Counted from the first letter of the stretch, positions 1 to 9,938 are shown. The stretch is 64,000 nucleotides of DNA from Sphingobium sp. EM0848 (GCF_013375555.1 NZ_JABXWB010000001.1:124001-188000), one strand, 5' to 3'. Translations and numbers: made by a program. Notes: a model not told the origin generated them from the letters alone.

Positions 1-2
1 TT

Positions 3-680
3 GATCTGATGCGCAAGGCGGCGGCGGCAACCGCGCGCGGCCATATCGCGGCGATGAAGCAGGCGCGGCTCGGTATGACGGAAAAGCAGTTGAAGGCCAT
101 TCTCGAAGACGCCTTCCGCGCCGGGGGTGGGGAGGGGCTGGCCTATGACAGCATCGTCGCCACCGGACGCAACGCGGCTTCCCTGCACTATACCGGCGGC
201 AGTGGCGTGATCGGGGCCAATGACCTGATCCTGATCGACGCGGCGGCCTCGGTCGGCGGCTATGCCTGCGACGTGACGCGGACCTTCCCGGCCAACGGCA
301 AGTTCACGGCGGAACAGCGCGCCGCCTATGAACTGGTCCTCGCCGCGCAGGCCGCTGCCGTCGCGAAACTCAAGGCCGGGGTCTATTATGAGGATCTGGT
401 CGAGGCGGCGAAGGACGTGTTCCGCAAGGCCGGCCGGGTCGATGATTTCACCCATGGCCTCGGTCATCTGGTCGGCCTCGACGTCCATGACGCGGGCGAT
501 CTGTCGAAGCCGCTGCCTGCGGGCGCGGTCATCACCGTCGAACCCGGCCTTTACGTCCAGTCCGCCAATTATGGCATCCGCATCGAGGATCTTTATCTCA
601 TCACCCAAAGCGGATCGCAGCGGCTGAGCGAAGGCATTCCCCGGACGGTCGAGGAAATCGAGGCCGCGATGGCGCGTTAA
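3..680 (+). CDS. M24 metallopeptidase, Xaa-Pro aminopeptidase type (5' end outside window)
   Basis: Carries the C-terminal 'pita-bread' domain of the M24 family, dinuclear-metal enzymes that remove an N-terminal residue preceding proline. The expected metal ligands are visible: the Asp pair in LILIDAAASVGGYACDVTRT, the His in HGLGHLVGLDVHDAG, and the Glu residues in TVEPGLY and IRIEDLYL. The reading frame is open to the window edge, and the N-terminal domain of the family is absent, so the true start lies upstream; the ATG at 9 is internal. It converges with the symporter gene and the two stops overlap by four bases. The family is certain. The exact subtype (PepP versus PepQ) is not, because half the protein is missing. 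Confidence 0.9.
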   Translation, partial: DLMRKAAAATARGHIAAMKQARLGMTEKQLKAILEDAFRAGGGEGLAYDSIVATGRNAASLHYTGGSGVIGANDLILIDAAASVGGYACDVTRTFPANGKFTAEQRAAYELVLAAQAAAVAKLKAGVYYEDLVEAAKDVFRKAGRVDDFTHGLGHLVGLDVHDAGDLSKPLPAGAVITVEPGLYVQSANYGIRIEDLYLITQSGSQRLSEGIPRTVEEIEAAMAR

Positions 681-2062
681 TCCTCTTCAGGCGTCGCCAG
701 ATATTCCCGCACGTCGCGCCGCAACTCCCCGCCGCAAAGATAGAGCGCGATCACATTGGGGATCGCCATCAGGAAGAAGCTGCTGTCGACGATGCCGACC
801 ACCCGGCCCAGATCGATGGCAGCGGCGGGAGGCAGGGCGACGATGTAGAGGATCTTGTAGGTCCACTGCGCCCTGGGGCCATTGCCGAACAGATAGCCCC
901 AGGCCTGCAGGCCATAGAAACCCCAGGCCACCAGCGTCGAATAGGCGAACAGCACCACGACCACCGCCAGCAACCATGGGAAGGAGGGCGACACCTGCGC
1001 AAAGGCGGCGGAGGTGATGGCAATGCCCTCCAGCCCGCCCTGCCATGTGCCCGCGACCACCAGCGCCAGCCCGCCCAGCGCACAGACGATCATCGTGCCG
1101 AGCAGCGGTTCCAGCAGCGCGACCAACCCTTCGGACACCGGATGCCGCGCCCGCGCCAGACTATGTGCCATGACCGCCGAGCCGACGCCCGCCTCACTGG
1201 CAAACACCGCGCGCCGCATGCCCGCGACAAATGCGCCCACCGCGCCGCCCGTCGCGGCCTGTCCGCTCCATGCTCCGTGCCATATTTCCGCCAGCGCGCC
1301 CGGAATGGCGGTGGCGTGCAGGATCAGCACCGTCGCCACGCCGATCAGATAGACCGCGACCTTCAGCGGCGTCAGCCTTTTCGCCACTTCACCCAGCCAC
1401 GCCGCGCCGCCCAGCGTCACCAGCGCCACCGCCCCGGCGAGGATCGTGCCATAGGCCCAGCCATTGCTGAACCCCGTCACCACCTTCACCTGCGCGAAAC
1501 TCTGGTTGACCTGCACCATTGGGATGGCGCCGAACAGCGCGAAAAAGGCGTAGAGGCCGCCCAATATCAGCCCGATCTTCGGCCAGCCCCGCGCCGCGCC
1601 CACGGCCTTCAGCACATACATCGGCCCGCCATGGACATGGCCTTGCGCGTCGAAGGTGCGATATTTGAGGCCCAGCGTCACCTCGGCCATCTTCACCGTC
1701 ATCGCGAACCAGCCGATGATGAACATCCACAGGATCGCACCGGGCCCGCCCATGGTCAGCGCCACAGCCACGCCCGCAATATTGCCAAGGCCGATCGTGC
1801 CGGACAGTGCCGTGGACAGTGCGCCCCACTGGCTGACATCGCCCTTCGCCTCGCCCTCATGCGGCTGGGTCTTGAGGATGCGCAGCGCCCGGCCCACCGC
1901 CGTGACATTGGGGAAGCCGAGCCAGATGGTGAAGAAGAGCATCGGCAGGGCCAGATAGAGCACGATCAGTTCGATCTGCGTCTCCAGCACGGGAACCTTC
2001 ATGAAGACCGCGCCGGAAAGGGCGTCCACCGCTGCGTTAAATCCGTTCATTTGTTGCGGCAT
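677..2062 (-). CDS. AGCS family sodium:alanine/glycine symporter
   Basis: A polytopic inner-membrane protein of 461 residues that should cotransport alanine or glycine with sodium. Family signatures are clear: [20 protein letters not shown] near residue 90 followed by GAILWM, then a string of hydrophobic helices to the C-terminus, and the EAGVGSA segment of the second half. I chose the ATG at 2062 because GGAGAG lies five bases upstream; ATG 2050 is an alternative. The gene is divergent from glmM with a 79-base gap that must hold both promoters. Substrate is inferred from the family alone. Confidence 0.92.
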   Translation of the reverse strand: MPQQMNGFNAAVDALSGAVFMKVPVLETQIELIVLYLALPMLFFTIWLGFPNVTAVGRALRILKTQPHEGEAKGDVSQWGALSTALSGTIGLGNIAGVAVALTMGGPGAILWMFIIGWFAMTVKMAEVTLGLKYRTFDAQGHVHGGPMYVLKAVGAARGWPKIGLILGGLYAFFALFGAIPMVQVNQSFAQVKVVTGFSNGWAYGTILAGAVALVTLGGAAWLGEVAKRLTPLKVAVYLIGVATVLILHATAIPGALAEIWHGAWSGQAATGGAVGAFVAGMRRAVFASEAGVGSAVMAHSLARARHPVSEGLVALLEPLLGTMIVCALGGLALVVAGTWQGGLEGIAITSAAFAQVSPSFPWLLAVVVVLFAYSTLVAWGFYGLQAWGYLFGNGPRAQWTYKILYIVALPPAAAIDLGRVVGIVDSSFFLMAIPNVIALYLCGGELRRDVREYLATPEED

Positions 2063-2141
2063 GGCGGCTCTCCAGTGGAAAGTCGAACAAAGATTGCTAT
2101 GGGAGAAAAGAGCGGCTTCACCGCCAAAGCGGGCAGGGATC

Positions 2142-3482
2142 ATGAGCAGAAAATATTTCGGCACCGACGGCATTCGCGGACGGACCAACCAATGGCCGAT
2201 GACCGCCGAACTGGCGATGAAGGTCGGTATGGCGGCGGGCAAGCATTTCCAGCGCGGCACGCATCGCCATCGCGTGGTGATCGGCAAGGATACGCGGCTG
2301 TCGGGCTATATGGTGGAAAATGCGCTGGTCGCCGGTTTCACCGCCGTCGGCATGGATGTCGTGCAGTTCGGACCGATCCCGACTCCGGCCGTGGCGTTGC
2401 TGGCCCATTCGATGCGCGCCGATCTGGGCGTCATGATCTCGGCCAGCCACAATCCTTATTACGACAATGGCATCAAGCTGTTCGGGCCGGACGGCTACAA
2501 GCTGTCCGATGAGGATGAACTGAAGATCGAGGCGATGCTGGAGCAGGAAATACCGCTCGCCGCGTCGCAGGACATCGGCCGTGCCCGCCGCGTCGAGGAC
2601 GCCCGCGGGCGCTATATCCACGCGGTCAAGTCCAGCTTCCCTGCCGATCTGCGGCTGGATGGGCTGAAGATCGTGGTCGATTGCGCCAACGGCGCCGCCT
2701 ATCAGGTCGCGCCATCGGCCTTTTGGGAATTGGGGGCGGAGGTCGTGGCCATTGGCGTCTCGCCCGATGGCACCAATATCAACGACCGTTGCGGATCGAC
2801 TTCGCCGCAGCTTTTGCAGGAAACGGTGGTGTCGTCCGGCGCGGATATCGGCATTGCGCTGGATGGCGATGCCGACCGGCTGATCGTCGTGGACGAACAT
2901 GGCACGATCGTCGATGGCGACCAGATCATGGCGTTGATCGCGGGGAATTTCGCGCGGGCCGGGACGCTGCGTGGCGGCGGGCTGGTGGCGACGGTCATGT
3001 CGAATCTGGGGCTGGAGCGTTTCCTGTCCGGGCAGGGCATGGCGCTGGAGCGCACCAAGGTTGGCGACCGCTATGTGCTGGAGCGGATGCGCGAGGGCGG
3101 GTTCAATGTCGGCGGCGAACAGTCGGGGCATATGATCCTGTCCGACTATGCGACGACCGGCGACGGCACGGTGGCGGCCTTGCAGGTGCTCGCCGCGCTG
3201 GTGCGTTCCGGCAAGCCCGCCAGCGAAGTGCTGCACCAGTTCGATCCGGTGCCGCAGCTTTTGAAGAATGTCCGCTTCTCCGGTGGCAAGCCGCTGGAGC
3301 ATGAGGAGGTGAAGCGGGTGATCGCCCAGGCCGAGGCGGAACTCAACGGCTGCGGGCGGCTGGTGATCCGGCCGTCGGGCACGGAGCCTGTCATCCGCGT
3401 CATGGCTGAGGGCGACCGGGAGGATCAGGTCAAGGACGTGGTCGAGCGCATCTGCGACGCCGTGGCGAAGGCTGCAGCCTGA
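2142..3482 (+). CDS. glmM: Phosphoglucosamine mutase
   Basis: Converts glucosamine-6-phosphate to glucosamine-1-phosphate, feeding UDP-GlcNAc for peptidoglycan and LPS. The 446-residue protein has the four-domain hexose-phosphate mutase plan: the phosphoserine loop MISASHNP near residue 100, the Mg-binding DGDADRL near 245, the sugar-recognition GGEQSGH near 330, and the phosphate-binding [11 protein letters not shown] near the C-terminus. The start [13 protein letters not shown] is the canonical GlmM N-terminus, so upstream in-frame ATGs are rejected. Its stop overlaps the start of the DUF1272 gene by one base, which begins a four-gene run to rnhB. Confidence 0.98.
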   Translation: MSRKYFGTDGIRGRTNQWPMTAELAMKVGMAAGKHFQRGTHRHRVVIGKDTRLSGYMVENALVAGFTAVGMDVVQFGPIPTPAVALLAHSMRADLGVMISASHNPYYDNGIKLFGPDGYKLSDEDELKIEAMLEQEIPLAASQDIGRARRVEDARGRYIHAVKSSFPADLRLDGLKIVVDCANGAAYQVAPSAFWELGAEVVAIGVSPDGTNINDRCGSTSPQLLQETVVSSGADIGIALDGDADRLIVVDEHGTIVDGDQIMALIAGNFARAGTLRGGGLVATVMSNLGLERFLSGQGMALERTKVGDRYVLERMREGGFNVGGEQSGHMILSDYATTGDGTVAALQVLAALVRSGKPASEVLHQFDPVPQLLKNVRFSGGKPLEHEEVKRVIAQAEAELNGCGRLVIRPSGTEPVIRVMAEGDREDQVKDVVERICDAVAKAAA

Positions 3483-3706
3483 TGCTGGACATGCGGCCCG
3501 ATTGCGAGCGGTGCGGCACGGACCTTCCCGCCGATGAGCCGGGGGCGTTCATCTGTTCGTTCGAATGCACCTTTTGCGCGCCGTGCGCCGAGGCGCTGGA
3601 CGACCGTTGCCCCAATTGCGGCGGGGAACTGATGGACCGGCCGACGCGGGTCGGGGACGCGCTGAAGCGGCACCCGGCCTCGACGGAGCGCAAACACAAG
3701 GCATGA
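3482..3706 (+). CDS. DUF1272 small zinc-ribbon-like protein
   Basis: A 74-residue protein matching the DUF1272 pattern. It has cysteine pairs CERCG (residues 8-12), CTFCAPC (30-36) and CPNCGG (44-49), with an ECTFC...CPNC arrangement suggesting a compact zinc-binding fold. No biochemical function is known for this family. It overlaps glmM by one base and thiD by four (ATGA), so translation is probably coupled in a glmM-DUF1272-thiD-rnhB operon. The call rests on cysteine spacing, length and the conserved core FICSFECTFCAPCAE. Confidence 0.88.
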   Translation: MLDMRPDCERCGTDLPADEPGAFICSFECTFCAPCAEALDDRCPNCGGELMDRPTRVGDALKRHPASTERKHKA

Positions 3707-4470
3707 CCGTCGCCCGCATTCTCATCATTGCCGGGTCCGACAGCGGCGGCGGGGCCGGTATTCAGGCCGATATCCGCACGGTGACGCTGCTGGGCGGCCA
3801 TGCCATGACCGCGATTACCGCGATCACCGCGCAGAACACGCTGGGCGTGCAGGGCGTTCATCCCGTTCCGACTGAGATGGTGCTCCAGCAGATGGAGAGC
3901 GTCATCAGCGACATCGGCGTCGATGCGGTGAAGATCGGCATGATCGGATCGGCGGAGACGGCGGCTGCGGTGGCGGAGCGGCTGGCAGTGCTGGAGGGCG
4001 TGCCGATCGTCTTCGATCCCGTCATGGTGGCGACCAGCGGGGCGGCGCTGGCGGACGGGGCGACCATCGCGGCTTTTGAAAAGCTGATGGCGCTGGCGAC
4101 GCTGGTGACGCCGAACATTCCCGAACTTGATGCTCTGGGCGGGGAGGAGGTCGCGATCCGTTTCGCGACCCATGTCCTTGCCAAGGGCGGCCATGGCGAG
4201 GGGCCGATGCTGACCGACCGGCTGATCGGGCCGCAGGGCGTGGTGAAGGCATGGAGCAATGCGCGGATCGACACGCCGCACACTCATGGCACCGGCTGCA
4301 CGCTCGCCAGCGCGATCGCGACCGGGCTGGGGCAAGGCTGGGACCTGATCGACGCCATTGAACGCGGCCGCAAATATGTGCGGGAGGCGCTGAGCCTTGC
4401 GCCGGGGCTGGGGCAGGGGCAGGGGCATGGGCCGATGGGCGCACCCTTCGGTTTCCATCATCATGCCTGA
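3703..4470 (+). CDS. thiD: Bifunctional hydroxymethylpyrimidine kinase/phosphomethylpyrimidine kinase
   Basis: Phosphorylates HMP and HMP-P in thiamine biosynthesis. The 255-residue protein begins with the ribokinase-like signature [17 protein letters not shown], followed by [14 protein letters not shown], and has the C-terminal anion-hole motif [13 protein letters not shown] near residue 190. Length matches ThiD without a ThiE fusion. The start ATG sits in an ATGA overlap with the DUF1272 stop, and the end overlaps rnhB by eight bases. No other thiamine genes or TPP riboswitch are nearby, so this looks like a housekeeping copy carried in an unrelated operon. Confidence 0.97.
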   Translation: MTVARILIIAGSDSGGGAGIQADIRTVTLLGGHAMTAITAITAQNTLGVQGVHPVPTEMVLQQMESVISDIGVDAVKIGMIGSAETAAAVAERLAVLEGVPIVFDPVMVATSGAALADGATIAAFEKLMALATLVTPNIPELDALGGEEVAIRFATHVLAKGGHGEGPMLTDRLIGPQGVVKAWSNARIDTPHTHGTGCTLASAIATGLGQGWDLIDAIERGRKYVREALSLAPGLGQGQGHGPMGAPFGFHHHA

Positions 4471-5062
4471 TTTCTCCCATGAACTGCTGCATCATCCGGG
4501 GTTGGTCGCCGGAGTGGACGAAGCCGGGCGCGGGCCGCTGGCCGGGCCGGTGGTTGCGGCGGCCGTCATCCTGCGCGCGGAGGATTGTCCCGACGGCCTC
4601 AACGACAGCAAGCAGTTGAGCGCGGCGAAGCGGGCCGCACTGGAAGGCGAGATCAAGGCACGGGCATTGTGCTGGGGGCTGGGCGTCGCTTCGGTCGAGG
4701 AGATTGACAGCCTCAATATCCTCTGGGCGACGATGCTGGCGATGACGCGGGCGGTCGAGGCGCTGACTCAGGATTGCGCCCATGTGCTGGTGGACGGCAA
4801 TCGCTGCCCGCAATGGCGCTGGGCCTCGACGGCGATTGTCGAGGGCGACGCCAAATGCCTGTCGATCGCGGCGGCCTCGATTCTGGCGAAGGAAGCCCGC
4901 GACCGGATGATGATCGAGGCGGCGCAGGTCCACCCGCATTATGGCTGGGAAACCAACAAGGGCTATGGCAGCGCCAGGCATCTGGCGGCGCTCCGCGAGC
5001 ATGGACCGACACCGCTGCATCGCCGCAGCTTCGCGCCGGTCGCGCAACTCAGCCTGCTGTAA
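4463..5062 (+). CDS. rnhB: Ribonuclease HII
   Basis: Cleaves RNA in RNA-DNA hybrids, including single embedded ribonucleotides. The 199-residue protein has the catalytic [17 protein letters not shown] at residues 19-35, the LNDSKQLS motif, and the third acidic site in VDGN, plus ADAKCLS-like [17 protein letters not shown] and the [11 protein letters not shown] segment typical of RNase HII. The start codon lies inside the end of thiD (8-base overlap). A class I RNase H (rnhA) is also present at about 35.4 kb. Confidence 0.97.
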   Translation: MPDFSHELLHHPGLVAGVDEAGRGPLAGPVVAAAVILRAEDCPDGLNDSKQLSAAKRAALEGEIKARALCWGLGVASVEEIDSLNILWATMLAMTRAVEALTQDCAHVLVDGNRCPQWRWASTAIVEGDAKCLSIAAASILAKEARDRMMIEAAQVHPHYGWETNKGYGSARHLAALREHGPTPLHRRSFAPVAQLSLL

Positions 5063-5151
5063 ATCCGGGTAACATGCCCTGTCTCACGGTGGGATAAGGG
5101 AGATGCTCGGCAGGGCTGGCGTGGCGGCAACTTGTAGTTAAAAAAGAGTTT

Positions 5152-5796
5152 ATGGCCCTGTTCCGAACCCTTTTTGCCTTTGCCGCCTTCGCCCTGCTGG
5201 CGCTGGCGCCGCCTGTTTCGGCCCAGGATATGGAACCGGGCGCTTATCGCTGGCTGGCGGAAGGGCCGTTCACCGGCCCGCTCTACATGGTCATCAGCAT
5301 CGAACGGCAGATGGCGCATGTCTATGACGGCGACCGGCTGGTCGGCATGGCCAGCATCTCCACGGGCATGAAGGGCCATCGCACCCCGACCGGCGAATTT
5401 CCGATCCTGCAGAAGCGGGAATGGCATCGGTCCAACATCTATTCCAATGCGCCCATGCCCTTCATGCAGCGGCTGACCTGGGACGGGATCGCGCTGCATG
5501 CCGGGCATAATCCCGGTCATCCGGCCAGCCATGGCTGCGTTCGCCTGCCCTATGCCTTTGCGCGCACCTTGTTTGGTCTGACGCAGATCGGCACGCTGGT
5601 CAGCGTGACATCGGACCGGCTGGGTCCGGCGTTGATGGTGGATGCGCTGGTGGTGGGCGATCCGGGCAGCGCCATCGTTACCTTCACCCCGCCGCAGCCC
5701 GCGATTTTGCTCGCGCAACGGGACGAGGCACCGGCCGACGCGCCGGTGCTGGCGGTCGATCCGGGGATTTTCCGGCTGCGGCTGATGCGGCGGTAG
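5152..5796 (+). CDS. Exported L,D-transpeptidase (YkuD domain)
   Basis: Likely forms or edits peptidoglycan 3-3 crosslinks or attaches proteins to murein in the periplasm. The first 24 residues form a Sec signal peptide ending in PPVSAQ. The YkuD domain follows: ISIERQMAHVYDG, then TPTGEFPI, and the catalytic motif HAGHNPGHPASHGCVRLP, where the His and the Cys of SHGCVR are the expected active-site residues. Length is 214 residues. It is a single gene flanked by an 89-base gap after rnhB and a strong terminator downstream. Whether it is a crosslinker or an anchoring enzyme cannot be told from sequence. Confidence 0.92.
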   Translation: MALFRTLFAFAAFALLALAPPVSAQDMEPGAYRWLAEGPFTGPLYMVISIERQMAHVYDGDRLVGMASISTGMKGHRTPTGEFPILQKREWHRSNIYSNAPMPFMQRLTWDGIALHAGHNPGHPASHGCVRLPYAFARTLFGLTQIGTLVSVTSDRLGPALMVDALVVGDPGSAIVTFTPPQPAILLAQRDEAPADAPVLAVDPGIFRLRLMRR

Positions 5797-5818
5797 TTTC
5801 TCGGCAGAAACGCGAAAG

Positions 5819-5856
5819 AGCGGCCGATTCCTTCGAGGAATCGGCCGCTTTTCTTC
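5819..5856 (+). terminator. Intrinsic terminator after L,D-transpeptidase
   Basis: A perfect 14-bp inverted repeat (5819-5832 with 5836-5849, three-base centre) is followed by TTTTCTT on the plus strand. It lies between the L,D-transpeptidase and the convergent ahpF gene. On the minus strand the tail is only CTCTTTC, so it is weaker that way. Confidence 0.85.
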
Positions 5857-5879
5857 CCTGGCCTCGCAGGAGTGGGCGA

Positions 5880-7460
5880 TCAGGCCGCTTCGGCCGTTTC
5901 CTCGCTGGTGGGCAGGCGGATGAGATAGTCGAAGGCGGAAAGCGCCGCCGTCGACCCGGCTCCCATCGCGATCACGATCTGCTTATAGGGGACCGTGGTG
6001 CAGTCGCCCGCAGCGAAGATGCCCGGCTGGCTGGTTTCGCCGCGCGCGTCGATCTCGATCTCGCCGCGCGGGGAAAGGGCGATGCCGTCCTTCAGCCATT
6101 CGGTGTTGGGGACAAGGCCGATCTGGACGAAAATGCCCTCCAGTTCGACATCATGCTCCGTGCCGTTGGTGCGGTCCTTGTAGTTGAGGCCGGTGACGCG
6201 CTCGCCATTGCCGTTCACCTTGGTCGTCAGGGCCGAGGTGATGATCCTGACGTTCGGCAGGCTGGCGAGTTTGCGCTGCAACACCGCGTCAGCGCGGAGC
6301 TGGCTGTCGAACTCGATCAGCGTCACATGGGCGACGATGCCGGCGAGGTCGATGGCCGCCTCGACGCCGCTATTGCCGCCGCCGATCACCGCCACGCGCT
6401 TGCCCTTGAAGAGCGGGCCGTCGCAATGCGGGCAGTAGGCCACGCCCTTGTTGCGATAGTCGTCCTCGCCCGGCACGCCCATCTGCCGCCAGCGGGCGCC
6501 GGTGGAGAGGATGACGGTCTTGCCCTTCAGCGAGGCGCCGTTTTCGAGGACGACTTCATGATAGCCGCCTTCGGTCCGGGCCGGGATCAGCCTGGCTGCC
6601 TTTTGCAGGTTCATGATCTCGACATCATAATCCTTCACATGCGCTTCGAGGGCGCTGGCCAGCTTGGGGCCTTCGGTGCGGCTGACCGAGATGAAATTCT
6701 CGATATCCATGGTGTCGAGCACCTGACCGCCGAACCGCTCCGCCGCGACGCCGGTGCGGATGCCCTTGCGCGCGGAGTAGATCGCTGCCGCCGCGCCAGC
6801 GGGGCCGCCGCCGACGACCAGCACCTCGAACGGGTCCTGCGCCTTGATCTTCTCGGCCGCGCGGGCTTCGGCGCCGCTGTCGATCTTCGCGACGATCTGT
6901 TCCAGTTCCATGCGACCGCTGGCGAAGGGTTCGCCGTTCAGGAAGACGGTGGGGACGGCCATGACCTTGCGGGCATCGACCTCTTCCTTGAACAGCGCGC
7001 CGTCGATGGCGGTGTGGCTGATGCGCGGGTTGAGGACGGCCATCAGGTTCAGCGCCTGCACCACATCCGGGCAGTTCTGGCAGGACAGCGAGAAATAGGT
7101 TTCGAAGGCGAAGTCGCCGTCAATGTCCTTGATCTGCTGGATCAAATCCTGCGCCGCCTTGGACGGGTGGCCGCCGACTTGCAGCAGGGCGAGGACGAGC
7201 GAAGTGAATTCATGGCCCATGGGCAGACCGGCGAAGGTGACGCCGATATCCGTGCCCGTGCGGCGGATCATGAAGCTGGGGACGCGCTTGTCATTGCCGG
7301 TGGCGATGGAAACCTTGTCCGACAGTTCGGCGATTTCCTCCAGCAGCGTCTTCAGTTCACGGCTCTTCGCGCCTTCGTCCAGCGACGCCACCAACTCGAT
7401 CGGCTGGGTGATGTTCGCCATATAGGCCTTGAGCTGGCCCTTGAGATTTGCGTCCAACAT
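5880..7460 (-). CDS. ahpF: Alkyl hydroperoxide reductase subunit F
   Basis: NADH-dependent flavoprotein that re-reduces AhpC. The 526-residue protein has an N-terminal tandem thioredoxin-like domain with the redox pair in SCQNCPD (about residue 128), then a thioredoxin-reductase-like body with FAD motif [19 protein letters not shown], the active-site pair AYCPHCDGP near residue 350, the NAD motif [10 protein letters not shown] and the final FAD motif GIFAAGDC. The start at 7460 (MLDANLK) has GGAG seven bases upstream; ATG 7472 and 7499 are less likely. It lies downstream of ahpC on the same strand, but a strong terminator separates them. Confidence 0.98.
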   Translation of the reverse strand: MLDANLKGQLKAYMANITQPIELVASLDEGAKSRELKTLLEEIAELSDKVSIATGNDKRVPSFMIRRTGTDIGVTFAGLPMGHEFTSLVLALLQVGGHPSKAAQDLIQQIKDIDGDFAFETYFSLSCQNCPDVVQALNLMAVLNPRISHTAIDGALFKEEVDARKVMAVPTVFLNGEPFASGRMELEQIVAKIDSGAEARAAEKIKAQDPFEVLVVGGGPAGAAAAIYSARKGIRTGVAAERFGGQVLDTMDIENFISVSRTEGPKLASALEAHVKDYDVEIMNLQKAARLIPARTEGGYHEVVLENGASLKGKTVILSTGARWRQMGVPGEDDYRNKGVAYCPHCDGPLFKGKRVAVIGGGNSGVEAAIDLAGIVAHVTLIEFDSQLRADAVLQRKLASLPNVRIITSALTTKVNGNGERVTGLNYKDRTNGTEHDVELEGIFVQIGLVPNTEWLKDGIALSPRGEIEIDARGETSQPGIFAAGDCTTVPYKQIVIAMGAGSTAALSAFDYLIRLPTSEETAEAA

Positions 7461-7563
7461 CTTGTTCTCCATGGGGTTGGGCGCGCCGATCCGGGGCACG
7501 CGGCTATGCTGTCGCCGCGAAGGGGGGAGGGCGGCGTTCGGCGATAGCGATGAATATCGTGAT

Positions 7564-7609
7564 AAAAACCCCGCCGGGCCGGGGAGGGTGCCTCGACCCG
7601 GCCCGGCGG
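7564..7609 (-). terminator. Intrinsic terminator between ahpC and ahpF
   Basis: On the minus strand a perfect 13-bp GC-only stem (7597-7609 with 7571-7583) is followed by GG and TTTTT (7568-7564). It sits 18 bases past the ahpC stop and about 100 bases ahead of ahpF. It should therefore reduce ahpF transcript relative to ahpC unless ahpF has its own promoter. Confidence 0.88.
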
Positions 7610-7626
7610 AGTGCCGTTTCAGGTCT

Positions 7627-8190
7627 TTAGATCTTGCCGACGAGGTCGAGCGAGGGAGCTAGTGTGGCTTCGCCTTCTTCCCACTTGGCCGGGCAGACTT
7701 CGCCGGGGTTGGCGGCGACATATTGCGCAGCCTTCACCTTGCGGAGCAGTTCGGTCGCGTTGCGGCCGACGCCTTCCGAGGTGATTTCCATGAACTGGAT
7801 CACGCCTTCGGGATCGACCAGGAAGGTGGCGCGGTCAGCCAGGCCGACGCCCGGACGCATCACGTCGAAATTGTTGGTGATGGTGCCCGACTGGTCGCCC
7901 AGCATGAAATAGTTGATCTTGCCGATCGCCGGCGAGGTGTCATGCCAGGCCTTGTGGCTGAAATGCGTGTCGGTCGAAACCGAGTATACTTCGACGTTCA
8001 GCTTCTGCAGCGTCGGGTAGATGTCGGCCAGATCCTCCAGCTCCGTCGGGCAGACGAAGGTGAAGTCGGCGGGGTAGAAGAAGAAAACGGCCCACTTGCC
8101 CTTCACGTCGGCGTCGGTGACGTCGACGAACTTGCCCTGCTTGTACGCGGTGGCGGTGAACGGCTTGATGGTCGTGTTGATAAGAGCCAT
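7627..8190 (-). CDS. ahpC: Alkyl hydroperoxide reductase subunit C (2-Cys peroxiredoxin)
   Basis: Reduces peroxides using a peroxidatic cysteine and is recycled by AhpF. The 187-residue protein carries the peroxidatic Cys in [14 protein letters not shown] (about residue 47) and the resolving Cys in [10 protein letters not shown] (about 166), with the typical-2-Cys C-terminal tail. The start [11 protein letters not shown] is the canonical AhpC N-terminus, with AAAAAGGAA upstream. It is the first gene of the ahpC-ahpF pair. No clear OxyR site was found in the 119-base leader. Confidence 0.98.
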   Translation of the reverse strand: MALINTTIKPFTATAYKQGKFVDVTDADVKGKWAVFFFYPADFTFVCPTELEDLADIYPTLQKLNVEVYSVSTDTHFSHKAWHDTSPAIGKINYFMLGDQSGTITNNFDVMRPGVGLADRATFLVDPEGVIQFMEITSEGVGRNATELLRKVKAAQYVAANPGEVCPAKWEEGEATLAPSLDLVGKI

Positions 8191-8288
8191 GGGCTTTCCA
8201 GTTCCTTTTTAGAGGTTTGCTGTTGCCCGACCTACCTAGGGATGATGACGCTTTGGGGGAAATTGGTTTTATTGAAAGCAGTCATTGA

Positions 8289-8321
8289 GAAAATCGATCA
8301 TGGATGGTCTTATTGATCGAT
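8289..8321 (-). terminator. Possible weak terminator of the TetR gene
   Basis: An 8-bp perfect inverted repeat (ATCGATCA, 8293-8300, with TGATCGAT, 8314-8321) spans the TetR stop codon and is followed on the minus strand by TTTTC. The stem is AT-rich, so termination would be weak. The same palindrome could instead be a protein-binding site. Confidence 0.35.
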
Positions 8322-8960
8322 CGAGCCATCTCTTGGTTTGCTGAGAACATAGTTCATCGTTTCCTCGATCATGCCCAGCGCTTCCCCGGTGGTGAAGGTG
8401 GACGAATCGAGGCACAGTTCCAGCCACAGTCCGTCGATCATTGCGGTGATGGCAATGGCGGCGATGCGCGCGGCGGGGCGGGGAATCTGGGGTGCTGCCT
8501 CACGCAACAACACCTCCATGCGTTCGCGCCCGCCGCCATAGGTTTCGGCATGGGTGGCGGCGATGGCGGGATTGGTCTTGTTGAGGCTCCAGAAGGAAAT
8601 CCAGGTGGCGAGCAGATTGGGGTCCAGCACCGGAGGCTGGAAATTGGCGCGGATATAGGCCCAGAGACGGTCGCGTGGATTGGGTCCGGCCTCCGCCACG
8701 GCCTTTTCCATCGCGGCGGAAACTTTTTCCCCGACATCGCGATAGGTTGCGAGGATCAGCGCGTCGACGCCGTCGAAATAATGGGTGAGCAGACCCGCCG
8801 ATACGCCCGCATAGGCGCAGATCGCCCGGACCGAGGTGCCGCCCGCCCCCTTTTCGGCCAGACAGCGCGCCGTCGCCTCAATCAGCGCCTGCCGCCGGAC
8901 ATCCGCGGACTCCCGAACGAATCGCGCCCTTTCCGGGCGCCCCTCTGCCTTCAGTTCCAT
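8310..8960 (-). CDS. TetR family transcriptional regulator (BetI-like)
   Basis: A 216-residue regulator with an N-terminal helix-turn-helix of TetR type: RRQALIEATARCLAEKGAGG followed by TSVRAICAYAGVSAGLLTHYF (residues 22-62). The C-terminal half is alpha-helical and resembles the BetI-type ligand-binding domain, with WISFWSLNKTNPAI and a dimerisation-like AITAMIDGLWLELCLD stretch. The ligand is unknown and no choline/betaine genes are in view, so BetI-like describes fold only. It is oriented away from the downstream lipoprotein; an imperfect palindrome sits 30-50 bases upstream of its start. Confidence 0.85.
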   Translation of the reverse strand: MELKAEGRPERARFVRESADVRRQALIEATARCLAEKGAGGTSVRAICAYAGVSAGLLTHYFDGVDALILATYRDVGEKVSAAMEKAVAEAGPNPRDRLWAYIRANFQPPVLDPNLLATWISFWSLNKTNPAIAATHAETYGGGRERMEVLLREAAPQIPRPAARIAAIAITAMIDGLWLELCLDSSTFTTGEALGMIEETMNYVLSKPRDGSIDQ

Positions 8961-8991
8961 CTTTCTTCCCCGCCGCTATCCTGCTTCCCAT

Positions 8992-9014
8992 CGGACTGGC
9001 TGACAAGCCGTCCG
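8992..9014. promoter_or_regulatory. Putative TetR autoregulatory operator
   Basis: Imperfect palindrome with CGGAC-n-GGCT and AGCCGTCCG arms, in the gap between the tetR gene and the divergent lipoprotein gene. On the minus strand it overlaps a TTGTCA hexamer that has a CAGGAT 17 bases downstream, consistent with a -35/-10 pair for tetR. Palindrome position fits autoregulation, but the match is imperfect. Confidence 0.4.
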
Positions 9015-9087
9015 TCCCCCTGCATGAGAAGATGGATCGAAGAGCCGCGTTCAGCCGTTGACGTCATAAATGCAAGGAGAAATGTGG

Positions 9088-9558
9088 ATGAAGCGCAGGA
9101 AAATTGCGTCTGTCCTGCTTCCGGCAATTCTGTTGCTGCCAACCCTTGGTGGCTGCGCCAGGAGCGCGGACAAGGGGAATGTGGCCGACAACGCCACGGC
9201 GGCGCCGAGCGTGGAGGCCATCGAGGAGCCTGATGCCGTGAATGCCGGGGCTAATGAAGCCGCCGGACTGCCGACCGACGATTGGGTGGGGCGATGGGCC
9301 GGACCGGAGGGGCTGTTCCTTGACATACAACCTTCGCCCGACGGCAAGAGCGGCCATTATGCGATTGCGAACAAGGATAATCTGGATCGTCAGGGCGATT
9401 ATAATGGCGTGGCCGACGGGGCGACGATCCGCTTCGTGCGTGACGGCAAGGATCTGGCGATCCGGCCCGGAATCGGTGCCGAAACGGGCTTCAAATATCT
9501 CGCGGGGAAGACGGACTGTCTGATCGTCGTGCCGGGCCGCGAGGGTTATTGCCGTTAA
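9088..9558 (+). CDS. Putative lipoprotein of unknown function
   Basis: 156 residues. The N-terminus MKRRKIASV plus a hydrophobic run ending in the lipobox LGGC gives a type II signal peptide, with Cys at about residue 24, so the mature protein should be membrane-anchored. After a low-complexity Asp/Ala/Glu linker there is a compact domain with W-x-G-x-W-x-G (DDWVGRWAGPEG), typical of small beta-rich lipoproteins, and cysteines at the C-terminus (KTDCLIVV, EGYCR) that may form a disulfide. I chose ATG 9088 because AAGGAG is eight bases upstream. I do not recognise the family. Confidence 0.7.
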   Translation: MKRRKIASVLLPAILLLPTLGGCARSADKGNVADNATAAPSVEAIEEPDAVNAGANEAAGLPTDDWVGRWAGPEGLFLDIQPSPDGKSGHYAIANKDNLDRQGDYNGVADGATIRFVRDGKDLAIRPGIGAETGFKYLAGKTDCLIVVPGREGYCR

Positions 9559-9619
9559 GGAACCCGGCTGGCGTCCCGAGCATTGATGATGCGGGTGGCG
9601 CGGTGAGAGGAGGATGAAC

Positions 9620-9859
9620 ATGGCGGATTATCAGGAGCGCCCGACGACGACCACGGTGATTGAGAAGCGTGGCGGCGGCGGCACTATGGTAGCCGTTCTC
9701 CTGCTGGTCGTGGTGGTGGCGATTGCCGCCTTCTTCCTGATCAGCAGTCAAACCCGCAAGGACAGTGCCGTGGAAAGCGCTGCATCGCAGGTCGGTCAGG
9801 CGGCGAGCGACGTTGGCGCTGCCGCCAGGGATGCGGCCGGCAGTCTGAAGAACGAATAG
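9620..9859 (+). CDS. Small single-pass membrane protein
   Basis: 79 residues from the second ATG, which has GAGGAGG six bases upstream (ATG 9614 directly abuts the Shine-Dalgarno). A threonine-rich N-terminus and a Gly run precede one transmembrane helix (TMVAVLLLVVVVAIAAFFLI). A short Ala/Ser/Asp helix-prone tail (SQVGQAASDVGAAARDAAGS) follows, like those in entericidin- or CsbD-like envelope stress peptides. It follows the lipoprotein by about 60 bases and ends before a bidirectional terminator. Function unknown. Confidence 0.7.
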   Translation: MADYQERPTTTTVIEKRGGGGTMVAVLLLVVVVAIAAFFLISSQTRKDSAVESAASQVGQAASDVGAAARDAAGSLKNE

Positions 9860-9903
9860 GCCGGGGTGCGTCGCGATCGACACTGCGTCTGATTGCCGTA
9901 TAG

Positions 9904-9938
9904 AAAAAGGGCGCCCCGCCAGGGACGCCCTTTCTTTT
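9904..9938. terminator. Bidirectional terminator between convergent genes
   Basis: AAAGGGCG (9906-9913) pairs with CGCCCTTT (9926-9933), with an inner CCC/GGG extension. TTTCTTTT follows on the plus strand and TTTTTC on the minus strand. It serves the small membrane protein gene and carD. Confidence 0.82.
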
